A stretch of DNA of 64,000 nt from the NCBI RefSeq assembly GCF_001854475.1, contig NZ_MNAN01000026.1, forward strand, positions 434,001 through 498,000. The letters run 5' to 3'. Shown one piece after another: positions 10,701 to 20,012 of the stretch (within the stretch, counting starts at the first letter, position 1; every line of letters begins with the position of its first letter). Made by a program: the position numbers and the translations under genes. The notes below the pieces were generated by a model. It was not told the DNA's origin and made no database searches. It worked only from the letters and a program-made list of their open reading frames with translations. This DNA is from Pseudoalteromonas byunsanensis. Its GTDB lineage: Bacteria; Pseudomonadota; Gammaproteobacteria; Enterobacterales; Alteromonadaceae.

Positions 10701-11055
10701 TGCACAAGCCGGCACGCAAAACGTTGAACATGCTTCAGAAGCTGTGGAAGCAGAAGCTGCTGTTGTTAACGCTGAACAGTCGGAGCTGAGTCAAAGTGCT
10801 AAAGCCCAAGAGAAACCTCGAGTACGTTATACTAATAACGCGAGCTCTCCAATGACCAAAGCAAGCAGTGTTGATGAAGCTCTTGAGGTTATCACCCCTT
10901 CAGCCATGCCACATGAAGCACGCGAAGTTGTGGCTAACTCTGGTATGTCTGCGGGTTCAAAAGCACCATCAGGCAAAGCAAGCTCAGCAATGGCTTCAAC
11001 TATGACGAGTACTCCAACGGCGTCATCTGAAGTTCAAGCGAGCCACGCCGAATAG
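7720..11055 (+). CDS. rne: Ribonuclease E
   Basis: RNase E is the endonuclease that initiates mRNA decay, processes rRNA and tRNA, and scaffolds the degradosome at the inner membrane. The N-terminal half shows [21 protein letters not shown], the S1 domain (about residues 35-120), and the catalytic core with the metal-binding aspartates in [19 protein letters not shown] and [13 protein letters not shown] (near 303 and 346). The Zn-link CPRCSGQG follows near residue 404. The C-terminal half (about 500-1111) is disordered and has Arg-rich RNA-binding clusters and a long acidic part. From roughly residue 905 to 985 it has 16-residue tandem repeats of the form [16 protein letters not shown]. At 1111 residues it is close to the E. 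coli length (1061). Confidence 0.97.
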   Translation: MKRMLINATQQEEMRVALVDGQRLYDLDIESPGHEQKKANIYKGKITRIEPSLEAAFVDYGAERHGFLPLKEIAKTYFPNGYTFNGRPNIKDVIREGQEVIVQVDKEERGQKGAALTTFISVAGSYLVLMPNNPRAGGISRRIEGDERIELKEALSRLELPKGMGLIVRTAGVGKSYEELEYDLKALLVHWQAIQEAANSGKAPFLIHQESNVIFRAIRDYLRRDIGEILIDKARVFEEAKAHIERFRPDFMSRVKLYQNDVPLFTHYQIESQIESAFQREVRLPSGGSIVIDPTEALTSIDINSSKATKGGDIEETALNTNLEAADEIARQLRLRDLGGLIVIDFIDMTPPRHQREVENRLKDAVRPDRARVQIGKISRFGLLEMSRQRLRPSLGEASQHSCPRCSGQGTIRSNESIALSILRLIEEEAIKDNTAQVNAQVPVAVGAFLLNEKRKSVHRIEKRHNCDVVIIPNQHMETPHYEVLRLRKDETSQAASYEQITVPEPESLDVSRTIAVVKEEPVLKGVVMPTAPAPAPVTEKPAKPVATKSEPGLLTRIGNWLKGLFSPASEEKETEKEQKKPSTHKPRRDNDNRRRGQNRRRSNTKKRDEQAPSGNTEQETRSSDNRSANDNREKGEGRNKRRRQNQRKRNDSNKPDSQSSSEPLKVANTEAPQNAEVETKEVKVKPRRQRRNLRKKVRLDDQVDTTNTAKDESAVTAQDAKALEKTPAQTEPSQPEVNTSQADDSVVQNTKELDKSVEVSEPAEQVAKDEESKDDAPRTRSRRSPRHLRAAGQRRRKPEGDKENEPAFIPVADQAAAEYEAQLKAQEQQTSTQHTDVAITSETEVDAKQQADHDAVPTEVTSTSEVTEQQNPETQDSEIVSDTGEVTESIANAHDAVDSDVKTPTAEAISDKAESNVETPTAKAVADKAETDVETPTAEAVEDKAETDAEAPTAEAVVDKAETDAEAPTAEAVVDKAETAVEAQPAKSDTDADAQAGTQNVEHASEAVEAEAAVVNAEQSELSQSAKAQEKPRVRYTNNASSPMTKASSVDEALEVITPSAMPHEAREVVANSGMSAGSKAPSGKASSAMASTMTSTPTASSEVQASHAE
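10440..10670 (+). repeat. 48-bp tandem repeats inside rne
   Basis: Four to five in-frame copies of a 16-residue unit ([16 protein letters not shown] and variants) encode part of the disordered acidic C-terminal tail of RNase E. Two adjacent copies are almost identical at DNA level. Copy number probably varies between strains by slippage or unequal recombination. Confidence 0.85.
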
Positions 11056-11070
11056 TAATATTCAAAAACG

Positions 11071-11096
11071 AAAAAGGCCGCGAATGCGGCCTTTTT
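11071..11096 (+). terminator. rne terminator
   Basis: A GC-rich stem (AAGGCCGC with GCGGCCTT) followed by TTTTTA lies 16 nt after the rne stop. The flanking A-run makes it potentially bidirectional. Confidence 0.9.
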
Positions 11097-11492
11097 ACTT
11101 TATAAAGTGGTGATATGCTCTAGTTAATATCAACCCTGTTTTAATTCACTAGCCTGGTTATTCAAATAGCTAACTCTGTTACCTAAACCGCAACATAGCA
11201 GTTTCGCTTTACATTGATTTACAGTAGACACATACAGCTATTGCATTGATTTACAAAATATTTTATTCACTCACCTCAGAAATTTCGATGATATCCGGTA
11301 CGGATACCAAGTTTTCATTATTGCTATAGTTATAATACTTTATTCTTTAGTGTAAAATTCCAACAAAATGAAGCTTTATGGAATGAAGTGCTTTTAATGT
11401 TCGCACTTACCTCAACATGGATTACTCCCTGAAGTCATTAATACACACCTTTGGTTACTTTTTCTTAGATATAAGATAGGAATAATTTAGTT
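11097..11492 (+). other. Intergenic region upstream of the Ca-repeat lipoprotein gene
   Basis: About 396 nt of AT-rich sequence between the rne terminator and the lipoprotein gene. No coding frame or RNA gene is evident. An AT-rich stretch around 11320-11350 (TATAGTTATAATACTTTATTC) could hold a promoter, and AGATAGGAATAA just before the ATG at 11493 includes an AGGA ribosome site. Confidence 0.4.
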
Positions 11493-14351
11493 ATGTTTGA
11501 TCATTTGAATACAAACAAAAAACTTGTTTGTATCGCTGTGGCTATGTCACTACTTAGCGCTTGCGGTGGCGGGGAATCTGGCTCAGCAACCCCAACACCT
11601 GATACCGAAACAGGTAAGAATACAGAGGTTTCGGAAATTACTTTTCCTCTTCGGGGTGTCGCAGTAAAAGGGCCGCTGCAATTTGCAGATGTAAAAATAT
11701 ATCAGTTTGACAAACTCGCACCAAATGGTCTTGGTAAATTGTTAGGCACCGCCGAGACAGATGCCACAACAAACATTAGAAACCTATCTTTAAAAGGTGA
11801 ACTACAAGACTTTTTTGTCATCGAATATTCTGCCAATGAAAGAACTGTAGATATCACTTCAGGTAAAAAGCCTGTTTTTGATACCCTACGTGGTATCTTT
11901 AGTGCCGCACAAATCAAAGCAAAACAACCATTATACGCAACCCCCTTATCCACATTAACAGTTAAGCTGGCACTAAGTAAAACAATCTCTGGTTTGGGTA
12001 CTTCACAGGCCATTAATGATGCCGAAAATGAAATAAAATCTCTATTCTCATTCGGTATGGACCAGAATGTTAGTCTTTTAACTACACCTCCACTTTTAAC
12101 AGATGCAACCGTGGAAAGCATTCAACAGCAGAACGCTTGGTACGTGCGAACTGTCAATGAGATAAATGCAGCTTTAGTGCATCAATTACGCCTAGCTATT
12201 GCGGACAATCAACTCTCTGTTGACCGCTTGCTTGATGAACTTGTTTCTGATCTAAAAGATGGTAAGTTAGATGCTCAATCAGATACTGATAGCCTTCCAT
12301 ACAACAAAGACAATATTTCGGTATTACTAACGCCAATTCACACACTAAATATACCGGGCACTGAGCTACAGCTAATGCCGCAACTGGCCCGTGTCATGGC
12401 AGAAGAAACAACCGTTACCGGGAATAGTACTTTGGATACATCGGCGATGACTAACCCAGAACTGATGCTACGTCATTCAAATATCTTAATGAGTACAGAT
12501 ATTGATGGCGATGGTATCAACAATGCTAACGATCTAGACAATGACAACGACGGTATCATTGATGATGCTGACGCAGATGATGATAATGATAGCTATAATG
12601 ACACACTTGATGCTTTCCCATTAGATCCAACTGAATGGTTAGATACAGACTCAGATGGGCTAGGTAACAATACTGATTTAGATGATGACAACGATGGTGT
12701 TGCTGACGAACTAGACGCATTTCCTCTCGATCCTTCAGAGTGGCTAGATACCGATAATGATAACATCGGAAACAATTCTGATACAGATGACGATAACGAT
12801 GGTTATGAAGATGCTGCTGATGCATTCCCGTTGGACCCAGCAGAGTGGCTTGACACAGATGCTGATGGGACTGGTAATAATGCAGATACGGATGATGACA
12901 ACGATGGTGTTGCTGACGAACTAGACGCATTTCCACTTGATGCTTCTGAATCACATGACGCGGACAGTGATGGAATTGGTGATAACCAAGATCTTGACGA
13001 CGACAATGATGGCACGCCAGATACGCAAGACCACATTCTGTTAAATGGTGCACAGAGTAGTTATCTTACTGGGGAGCTTATTAATCTAAGAATTAAGGGG
13101 TTTGGAGATAATTTTGAGGTATTGTCAGCAAATGACGGTTGGCATTTACAATACTTTACCTATGATCAAGCTTCTCCTAATTCATACCTAACTAAATATA
13201 TTGATAATGGTTACTACAACGGGGTATTTGACTACAATGCGATGGAATGGGTAGTTTCTTTTCCAGCTGTTGAATATTCAGGCAGTTTCCAAACAAAAGT
13301 TTCAGTGTATTGCTCAAAAGAAAATGGCATATGCGGTGATCATCATAATTCTGATGGCTGGCAACAATATATATCTTATACCGTAGAGTGCGCTTCTGGA
13401 GGAACTTGTGAATATGAGCCAGATCCAGAACCTGGCGTCAACCTCACTAATCAAACCACTGAAACCTCTTACGCTTCATCTTTAATTACACGTCGTAATG
13501 GAGATTTACTCGCACTATACACATCAGGTTTTGGTTACAGTCGCGTAGTAATGAGTACTTCAACAGACAACGGTCAAACATGGTCTGCTGGCCCATCGCC
13601 AGCATCTCCACAGAACACATCCAGTAGTGGTGGTTTCTTGTTTGAAGACTCAAGCAACAACCTATTTCTGACCACCAGCTGTAATGTCGCATCGATATGT
13701 GTATTTAAGTATGAATATAATAACTGGTCTGCACTTTCGGAGATCGATTTATCTGGATACACAACATGCGAAACTATCGAAGGGTGTATGATCAATACAT
13801 TTGAACCACGGTCGATGGTTCAACTTCCCAGTGGTAAGTATGTTTTGAGTTATATAGCCGCTCCAGGTGATGACTATCGACAGACCAATGTTTACGTTAG
13901 AACGTCTTATGATCTGAGAAGTTGGACTGACGAAAAGTTAGTGGGTGGTTACGAAGGCTCTGACAGCAGAGCACGAACAATACTATTGCCAGATAGCAGA
14001 GTACTCATGACCTATTACTCTAGTGACCTTCAGGCAATTATTGTTTCTATTTCAAGTGATGGAGAGCTTTTTTCTGAGATTCAAAGACTTCCGTCTAATG
14101 CTCCGTCTAGCCCTTCATTGATTGAGCATAACGGTGTTATAAGATTGTTTTATACAAATTACGATGTTATCTATATGCGTAAATTTAATGACAATGATCA
14201 GTTCTCTGATGGTGAGAATATTAAAAATATAGATTCTTTTGCACCACTAATAACTGAGCTTTCAGACGAAACACTTGGTATCATATACAGTAAAAGTCTA
14301 AACGAGCAAGTAGATGTTTTTTATGAAAACATTGGCAAACTAGAGAACTAG
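11493..14351 (+). CDS. Lipoprotein with thrombospondin type 3-like Ca-binding repeats and sialidase-like C-terminus
   Basis: The 952-residue protein starts with a lipoprotein signal peptide ending in the lipobox LLSAC (cysteine at about residue 25) followed by GGGES, predicting an outer-membrane or surface lipoprotein. Residues about 330-510 are a run of Asp-rich DxDxDG-type repeats (DTDSDGLGNNTDLDDDNDG), like thrombospondin type 3 Ca-binding repeats, alternating with AFPLDPxEW units. The C-terminal ~290 residues contain Asp-box motifs (STDNGQTWS, and weaker copies) of the sialidase/BNR beta-propeller type. No catalytic Arg triad was traced, so glycosidase activity is not claimed. Its own terminator follows. 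It may be an adhesin or glycan-binding surface protein; the function is unknown. Confidence 0.8.
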   Translation: MFDHLNTNKKLVCIAVAMSLLSACGGGESGSATPTPDTETGKNTEVSEITFPLRGVAVKGPLQFADVKIYQFDKLAPNGLGKLLGTAETDATTNIRNLSLKGELQDFFVIEYSANERTVDITSGKKPVFDTLRGIFSAAQIKAKQPLYATPLSTLTVKLALSKTISGLGTSQAINDAENEIKSLFSFGMDQNVSLLTTPPLLTDATVESIQQQNAWYVRTVNEINAALVHQLRLAIADNQLSVDRLLDELVSDLKDGKLDAQSDTDSLPYNKDNISVLLTPIHTLNIPGTELQLMPQLARVMAEETTVTGNSTLDTSAMTNPELMLRHSNILMSTDIDGDGINNANDLDNDNDGIIDDADADDDNDSYNDTLDAFPLDPTEWLDTDSDGLGNNTDLDDDNDGVADELDAFPLDPSEWLDTDNDNIGNNSDTDDDNDGYEDAADAFPLDPAEWLDTDADGTGNNADTDDDNDGVADELDAFPLDASESHDADSDGIGDNQDLDDDNDGTPDTQDHILLNGAQSSYLTGELINLRIKGFGDNFEVLSANDGWHLQYFTYDQASPNSYLTKYIDNGYYNGVFDYNAMEWVVSFPAVEYSGSFQTKVSVYCSKENGICGDHHNSDGWQQYISYTVECASGGTCEYEPDPEPGVNLTNQTTETSYASSLITRRNGDLLALYTSGFGYSRVVMSTSTDNGQTWSAGPSPASPQNTSSSGGFLFEDSSNNLFLTTSCNVASICVFKYEYNNWSALSEIDLSGYTTCETIEGCMINTFEPRSMVQLPSGKYVLSYIAAPGDDYRQTNVYVRTSYDLRSWTDEKLVGGYEGSDSRARTILLPDSRVLMTYYSSDLQAIIVSISSDGELFSEIQRLPSNAPSSPSLIEHNGVIRLFYTNYDVIYMRKFNDNDQFSDGENIKNIDSFAPLITELSDETLGIIYSKSLNEQVDVFYENIGKLEN

Positions 14352-14356
14352 ACCTC

Positions 14357-14387
14357 AAAAAAACCGGGCAATTAGCCCGGTTTTTTA
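14357..14387. terminator. Bidirectional terminator
   Basis: Stem AACCGGGC with GCCCGGTT, A-run on one side and T-run on the other, lies between the convergent lipoprotein gene and the MltC-like gene. It can serve both strands. Confidence 0.9.
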
Positions 14388-14434
14388 TAATTTCTTAAGC
14401 AGATATCTTTCATTGTTGATTTCTACTTCTGAAC

Positions 14435-15796
14435 TTAAATTTCTTGATAAAGTGATTCACGCTCAAGTACACGCTTTAAATAGTGCTTCGTTTCATCATA
14501 GGGCAATTCACTTTCAAGCGCTTCTAGCACTCGCTCAGGCGTCATTGAGTTAATAATACGGCTGGCGTTTCGAATATTTCTCGAACCATCACTGTTAAAT
14601 ACTCTGGCCACGTTACCTGCTCCGGTATTATATGCCGCTATCATGCAATACTTCCTACTCAATGGGTCGTTAATATACTTCAAATAGCGCTGATCAAGTA
14701 TATGTAGATATGCTGTTCCCGCTTCAATATTGTTATTTTCTATATATAAATAGGTACTGGGCATAGGCTCATCGCGACGGTATAAAAAGCGGTTAACGTC
14801 TACACCAGCACTGGTGGGCACAATTTGCATAAGTCCATATGCAGGGATTGCTGACTTAGCCAGTGGATTAAAGTGACTTTCAGTGTGCATTACCGAAAAA
14901 ACAAGGCTAGGTGCAATATCAAAGCGTTTACTCTGCTTTGCTACTGCACCAATGTAAGTTTTAGCTCTAGCTGGACGTTTAGTGGCTTCAGATAATTTAA
15001 ATGTAAATTCACTTACCTTTTCTTTTGTTGGAGTCGCTTTTGCTAATTCTCTAATATTGGCTTTTAGACGTTCAAGACGCTTGGTCTGTAATAACTCTAA
15101 CTGTTGTCGTTTTTGTTTAAGCAGTCTTTTAGCCTCAGCTTCTTGCGTGGGCGCTGTAGGTTGTGCAAGTTTGTCATCTAGTTGACGTTCTACCAGCCGG
15201 ATCTGCTGCTGAGTTTGCTTCTTAATTTGCTGCTTAGCCCGAAGTAAAGATTTAGCTCTATGACCGTTATCTATTTCGTATTCAGTCACAACTTTAAAAT
15301 CAGCTTGTTTTATCTGAGTAATAAAGTCCTGAAAAAATACCTCCAGCACGGCGTTGTCGATAGCGGGCAAAAGCCTATGAAACTCCTGATAAGCGTCCTC
15401 TGAAGTAAGCTTATTTTTATCTGAGTGACGCACACTGATGGTCAGTGTATTGTTCTCAAAATCAATATTCAATCGAGCATTATTTTCTTGATTATAATGC
15501 ACGAAACGGGCTTGCTCAGAAATTTGTGCCTCTCCCCAACTGGAAATTAGCTCATTCCTAAACCTATCAAATTCAGCGAAATGTTGCTCTACATAGTCAT
15601 CAAATTGCTGTAAGTGGTTTAATTTGAATTGCTCAAATTCATCCTTGGTAGTTGGGTTTTGATAGCTACTTTGCCACTGTGACATCGCCTCATTCAACTC
15701 ACTGAATAGAATCGATTGAGATGCTAGTGTCTGCTCACTCATTGTCGCAAAAGCGAGGCAACTGATAGCCCCAAGCATTAGATTTTTATTCACCAT
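14435..15796 (-). CDS. mltC: MltC-type murein transglycosylase
   Basis: A membrane-associated lytic transglycosylase would cleave peptidoglycan glycan strands. The 453-residue protein has an N-terminal DUF3393-like region (about 30-180), a charged coiled-coil linker rich in Gln, Lys and Arg (about 190-270), and a C-terminal SLT domain. The catalytic Glu is in HTESHFNP, followed by AYGLMQIVP and AAYNTGAGNVARVF. The start at 15796 is chosen over an upstream one because AAGGAGC lies directly before it. Unlike E. coli MltC no good lipobox is seen. The N-terminus looks like a Sec signal cut near TLA-SQS, so it may be periplasmic. Confidence 0.87.
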   Translation of the reverse strand: MVNKNLMLGAISCLAFATMSEQTLASQSILFSELNEAMSQWQSSYQNPTTKDEFEQFKLNHLQQFDDYVEQHFAEFDRFRNELISSWGEAQISEQARFVHYNQENNARLNIDFENNTLTISVRHSDKNKLTSEDAYQEFHRLLPAIDNAVLEVFFQDFITQIKQADFKVVTEYEIDNGHRAKSLLRAKQQIKKQTQQQIRLVERQLDDKLAQPTAPTQEAEAKRLLKQKRQQLELLQTKRLERLKANIRELAKATPTKEKVSEFTFKLSEATKRPARAKTYIGAVAKQSKRFDIAPSLVFSVMHTESHFNPLAKSAIPAYGLMQIVPTSAGVDVNRFLYRRDEPMPSTYLYIENNNIEAGTAYLHILDQRYLKYINDPLSRKYCMIAAYNTGAGNVARVFNSDGSRNIRNASRIINSMTPERVLEALESELPYDETKHYLKRVLERESLYQEI

Positions 15797-15883
15797 TGCT
15801 GCTCCTTTTATAGCAATAATGACCACACTGGGTGGCACACAACCATATACTAAGTTACGCTTGCGTGCCCCCTTGAATTTGAC

Positions 15884-16462
15884 TTAATTTGTTAGTCGTT
15901 CGATCTCTTTTTCTAAATCTTGTTCTGCTTTAAAAGCTTTAAATTCTTGATACAAGAACTGTTCATCTCGTGGATCGATTGAAGGTTTCGCTGACTTGAT
16001 CAAATCTTTAAATAATGTTTTGGTCAACTCTGGTGATAAAGTAGTTAACGCACAAAAATAATCTTTTCCTGCTATATCAACTACATCAGCTTTTACTACG
16101 CGAGAGCCATTAAGTGTTTGCTTAGTAAGTTGCTTTGATACAGAGCTGAATGTGCTTCCTACCGTCGTCGCGTCATTAGCGTCGGTACGGTTAGCAAAAG
16201 TTTTGTCTAGGCCTTCGATACGTACTTCAATTTGCTGTGCCAATGCTAATCGCGCATTTGCTACAGCCATTTTCTGATCGACTGAAATATTACCTGAATA
16301 TTTAATACAATCCGCTGCAGCAATGCCACTTTCTACAACTGGGTTAAGCACCCAATCAGGAATATTCACTCTTGAGCTTGATGCGCTGTTGTCTTTGGTA
16401 GAACTACAGGCTGATAGCATCCCAGCAAGTACAAGGGTAGTGATCAGTGGTTTAATTTTCAT
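15884..16462 (-). CDS. LPP20-family lipoprotein
   Basis: The 192-residue protein has a signal peptide ending in lipobox MLSAC (Cys 19). It then has an LPP20-like domain: IPDWVLNP, AANDC-like substrate loop, and VANARLALAQQIEVRIEG, a signature shared with Helicobacter Lpp20 and FlgP-type proteins. The C-terminus is a charged helix. The gene is divergent from the COG3014/LpoB-like operon across about 180 nt, and the downstream operon carries a second LPP20 protein. That suggests the four lipoproteins act together in the envelope. The precise function is unknown. Confidence 0.8.
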   Translation of the reverse strand: MKIKPLITTLVLAGMLSACSSTKDNSASSSRVNIPDWVLNPVVESGIAAADCIKYSGNISVDQKMAVANARLALAQQIEVRIEGLDKTFANRTDANDATTVGSTFSSVSKQLTKQTLNGSRVVKADVVDIAGKDYFCALTTLSPELTKTLFKDLIKSAKPSIDPRDEQFLYQEFKAFKAEQDLEKEIERLTN

Positions 16463-16641
16463 TTTCTTTCCTTTTGGCCTGAAGTGTTTATTATGGTGTA
16501 ATCTAGCAGACTATAATGCACCTAACAGTAATAAATTGTAAAAACGATTTTTAACAATTTATTGCTTTTCAAACGCTTTGAGTTTATTTAAGTTAATTAC
16601 AATATTTATTCAAATCGTCTCTTTACGACTAAACATAGGAT

Positions 16642-18357
16642 GTGTCATTGAGTGCCCGCATTAAAAAAGCTGTAACATTGTGTATCGTTTTTATTCAAGC
16701 TTTCTTACTCAACGCATGTAGTATCACGCAGTTTAACCACCTTTCCCCTGCCCAACTAGCGCAACAAGGTGATTTTGTGCAGGCGAAACAAAACGTTATT
16801 AAAAGTTACAGTAAAACTGGTAACGATAGACTACTGTACCATCTTGAAATGGCCAGTCTATTCCATCTTGAAAAAAACTACTTAGCAAGCAACGAGCAGC
16901 TCGCAATTGCGATAACATTGATTGAGTCGTTTTACACACAAAGTGTTTCGGAATTGGCGTTAGTACAGCTCAGTGGCCCTACATATTCCACATATAAAGG
17001 CAAAGCATTTTACCTGCCGCAAATTCATATTATGAAAGCGCTCAACTATAACGCTCTGGCAAAACTTAGTTCGGACAATGCTCAGTATTACTATGATGCC
17101 GCTCTTGTTGAAATGCGTCAGCTAGACGTTTTTTTAAACCAACTAAAAGAGCAAAGCGGTGGATACAATACGGAGCAAGATAACGACTTTCTTGCTAAAA
17201 ATGTCTACCAGATCCTCAAACCAATTTTTGCCCCTACTGATTTACTGGAAAACATTGACTACAAAGATGATGCATTTGCTCATTTTCTCAGTGGCGTATT
17301 ATTTGAGCAAAGCGCAGAGTGGGATTCGGCTCGGTTACAGTATGAGCGAGCTATGTTCATGTATGAAAATGGTTTTGCAAAACAATACCAATTGCCTGAA
17401 CAAATATCTGAACAGGCCCGCTCTGGATTAATCCGGGTGATGCGCAAGGCTGGCGGCTATGAAAATGAATTACGAGCGCTTAAACCAACAAACACAGGCG
17501 AAACAACCCAAAGTGCCAATGTGACGTTAGTACAAAATATTGGAATAGCGCCAAAGCGAAAGCAACTCAACTTGATGTTGCGTGCTAACAGTGAATCAAA
17601 AGCACTCGTAATGACTCCTATTCTTCTTGGAAACTATAAAGAACGACAAGCACAAATGCGTTGGTTTCAGATGCTCCACGCAGATACGAGCCTATTTGAT
17701 ATAATGCAGAACTATATGCTTGGAGACTTAGGAGATGTTGCGATGGGCGCTCTGACAAAGCGTCTACCTTTGGGGCCGTTATGGGATGACGCAGTTAAAT
17801 TAGGTATCGTTGACGCACTCCAATTTGGCGCAAGGATCTCTGTTACTTATCTTGAACCATTGGACAATCAGGTAACACATAGTGAAGTGTGGTTAAATGG
17901 CCAGCCTCTGACAACCCTACTTCCCTACCACTCTGTGAGTTTATTGACGTTACAAGATGCACTCAAACAGGCAAATGCCGAGATCCATGCTGCGCTTAGT
18001 AGAGAAATCATAAAAGCACTGTCTGCCCGAAAAGCGCTAGATAAAGTGGGTTTTGAACAAAATAATTTATTAGGGAACCTAGCAAAGCTCACTACTTCTG
18101 TTGTAAATGCTATTACGGCCTCCGCCGATACTAGACAATGGCAAACATTGCCAGCAGAGATACGCGTCGCCCAGGTTTCATTACCCCAAGGTGAACACGA
18201 CGTTATAATTAAAACCTATTTTCGCTCAGGACATATTATTGAACAAAGTGAGCACATCACCGCCAACAATGTCATGAGCCTTTGGCATACTCGCACCTTT
18301 GCGAATGCACCAAGCGAGCAAGCCGCACTCACCAACTCAACCTTGAATATGGAATAA
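16642..18357 (+). CDS. COG3014-type lipoprotein
   Basis: The 571-residue protein has a signal peptide with lipobox LLNAC near residue 26. It then has a mainly helical, TPR-like N-terminal half and a C-terminal half ending in a beta-rich domain (VSLPQGEHDVIIKTYF). It resembles the COG3014 family often found upstream of LpoB-like genes in marine gammaproteobacteria; that resemblance is from memory. The start is uncertain: GTG at 16642 has AGGA only 1 nt upstream, whereas an in-frame TTG at 16648 has it 7 nt away. It ends 4 nt before the next gene, so the genes form an operon. Confidence 0.7.
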   Translation: MSLSARIKKAVTLCIVFIQAFLLNACSITQFNHLSPAQLAQQGDFVQAKQNVIKSYSKTGNDRLLYHLEMASLFHLEKNYLASNEQLAIAITLIESFYTQSVSELALVQLSGPTYSTYKGKAFYLPQIHIMKALNYNALAKLSSDNAQYYYDAALVEMRQLDVFLNQLKEQSGGYNTEQDNDFLAKNVYQILKPIFAPTDLLENIDYKDDAFAHFLSGVLFEQSAEWDSARLQYERAMFMYENGFAKQYQLPEQISEQARSGLIRVMRKAGGYENELRALKPTNTGETTQSANVTLVQNIGIAPKRKQLNLMLRANSESKALVMTPILLGNYKERQAQMRWFQMLHADTSLFDIMQNYMLGDLGDVAMGALTKRLPLGPLWDDAVKLGIVDALQFGARISVTYLEPLDNQVTHSEVWLNGQPLTTLLPYHSVSLLTLQDALKQANAEIHAALSREIIKALSARKALDKVGFEQNNLLGNLAKLTTSVVNAITASADTRQWQTLPAEIRVAQVSLPQGEHDVIIKTYFRSGHIIEQSEHITANNVMSLWHTRTFANAPSEQAALTNSTLNME

Positions 18358-18361
18358 TGGT

Positions 18362-18976
18362 ATGAAATATAATCGCAAATTACTGAAGCTAGTCCCTTTT
18401 GCGGTGATCTCGACACTTGCACTGAGTGCCTGTCAAAGCACCAAAGTACAGCGAATAGATGCAAACCAAGAAGTCGCGTTGTCTGATAAATGGAATGGTA
18501 AAGATTCTCAGCTAGTTTCCGAAGCGATGATCAGCGACATGTTGAGCTTCCCTTGGGTAAATGATCATCTCAAAAAAGAAGGCACTCGTCCCGCTATCAT
18601 CATTCAATCTATTCGCAATAAGTCGCACCAACATATCGCAGTAGATACGTTTTTAAATGACCTAAAGCGCGCTATCTTACGCTCTGGTCAAGCTGACTTC
18701 GTTGCCAATAAAGAAATCAGAGAGGAAATTAGAGACGAGCGAAAAGATCAAGAACTCAACGCCAGCTTGGAAACTCAAAATGAGATGGGACAGGAGCAAG
18801 GAGCTGACTACGCGTTATCGGGCACTATCAATTCTTTTGTAGATCAACAAGGTGGCACTCGCGTGACATTTTACCAAGTAGACTTGCGTCTCATTGATAT
18901 GACCAGCAATCGTGAAGTCTGGAATGGCCAGAAGAAAATTCAAAAATTGCAAGAGCGATCAGGTTATGGCTTCTAA
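18362..18976 (+). CDS. LpoB-like lipoprotein (penicillin-binding protein activator family)
   Basis: The 204-residue protein has a lipobox LALSAC (Cys 24) and a CsgG/LpoB-type domain: PAIIIQSIRNKSHQHIAVDTFLND, then GQADFVANKE, GADYALSGTINSF and VDLRLIDMTSNREVWNGQKKIQK. E. coli LpoB is an outer-membrane activator of PBP1b. Activation of a PBP by this protein is an inference. It sits between a COG3014 gene and an LPP20 gene, so a different envelope role is possible. Its last 11 bases overlap the next gene. Confidence 0.82.
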   Translation: MKYNRKLLKLVPFAVISTLALSACQSTKVQRIDANQEVALSDKWNGKDSQLVSEAMISDMLSFPWVNDHLKKEGTRPAIIIQSIRNKSHQHIAVDTFLNDLKRAILRSGQADFVANKEIREEIRDERKDQELNASLETQNEMGQEQGADYALSGTINSFVDQQGGTRVTFYQVDLRLIDMTSNREVWNGQKKIQKLQERSGYGF

Positions 18977-19946
18977 ACTAACAAGCATATTATGCATTGG
19001 CGCTTTGCTACTTAGTGGGTGCCAAACCACAGCAGACAAGCCCTCTACTACTCAGCCTGCATGGCTGACAGACACACCGAGCTCTGATTTTATGATTTAT
19101 GGTGTTGGCTATGCAGATAGCGTCGGGGATATGCAAAATGCAAAACTTGCCGCCCAAGAGTCTGCTCGACTCGCCTTGGCTAAACAGCTTAACGTCACCA
19201 TTTCTGCACACACCACGGTTTCGCAATCTGCAACCGAAAAATCGATGCAATATCATGTTGATGAGTTGATCAGTAGCCGTGTTCCTAATATTTTACTGCA
19301 AGGTGTGAAGATAGAAGACGAGTTTTGGCATAATAACACTGCATATGCCTTAGCTTCGTTTAATCGCACAGAAGCGATTATGCAAACAGAGTTGAGTATT
19401 AATGCTGTTGATGAAGAAATTATGCAAATTTCATTATCGGATAAAAGCAAGTCGCAACGCCTCAAAAAGGCAATCACATTACGCACCCTAGCAGTGAAAA
19501 GACAAAAATTGAATGACTATTTGCAGATGTTGCAAAGCCCCAAGCTACCATTGTCTAAAGATTTAGTATCGCAACTTTCACTCAGCGAGCAAGTACTCAA
19601 TACACTCAGTTTTAGTATTGTCGCCGACTCCTCAGAACACGATAATATCCGAGATATCATGGCAAGTTCACTAACTAGCAATGGTATTCAGATCACTGCG
19701 AATGACGCAGACTTTGAGCTGACCTTTCGAGTTAATTGGCAGCAGATAGTCAAATCTGGCACCCATTACAGCATCGCGGAAAGTTTTATGGTGATCAAAG
19801 AACAAGGTATGGAAAAAGCACACTTCAATGACAAGGTAAAAGCGGCTTCTTCATATGCTCAAACAGCAAAGCACAATGCCATGCAAAAACTGGCCGACAA
19901 ACTGTCACTACAATTGGCGCAGTTTATCGTCTACGGCGGTATATAA
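18966..19946 (+). CDS. LPP20-family lipoprotein, longer form
   Basis: The 326-residue protein has a signal peptide with lipobox LLLSGC and an LPP20-type domain (PAWLTDTPSSDFMIYGVGYADS, then AKLAAQESARLALAKQLNVTI). A C-terminal domain of unknown family follows. The start at 18966 is chosen because an upstream start would lie deep inside the LpoB-like gene and precede the hydrophobic signal by an unlikely basic extension; AGG lies just upstream. It overlaps the preceding gene by 11 bases, which indicates translational coupling. Confidence 0.78.
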   Translation: MASKLTSILCIGALLLSGCQTTADKPSTTQPAWLTDTPSSDFMIYGVGYADSVGDMQNAKLAAQESARLALAKQLNVTISAHTTVSQSATEKSMQYHVDELISSRVPNILLQGVKIEDEFWHNNTAYALASFNRTEAIMQTELSINAVDEEIMQISLSDKSKSQRLKKAITLRTLAVKRQKLNDYLQMLQSPKLPLSKDLVSQLSLSEQVLNTLSFSIVADSSEHDNIRDIMASSLTSNGIQITANDADFELTFRVNWQQIVKSGTHYSIAESFMVIKEQGMEKAHFNDKVKAASSYAQTAKHNAMQKLADKLSLQLAQFIVYGGI

Positions 19947-19966
19947 CCGACCTCCAGTTTAAAATG

Positions 19967-20000
19967 TTTAGTGCCACAGTTTAGTTAATGTGGCACTAAA
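19967..20000. terminator. Convergent terminator-like hairpin
   Basis: A perfect 12-bp stem (TTTAGTGCCACA with TGTGGCACTAAA) with a 10-nt loop sits between the convergent LPP20 gene and yejK. The A/T-flanked stem can work in both directions, though the U-tract is short. Confidence 0.7.
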
Positions 20001-20012
20001 ACCTTGAAAATA

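Noticed and set aside
12556..13053. Minus-strand open frames opposite the Asp-rich repeats
   Set aside because: Low-complexity antisense frames created by GA[C/T] codon bias; no start signal or family similarity.
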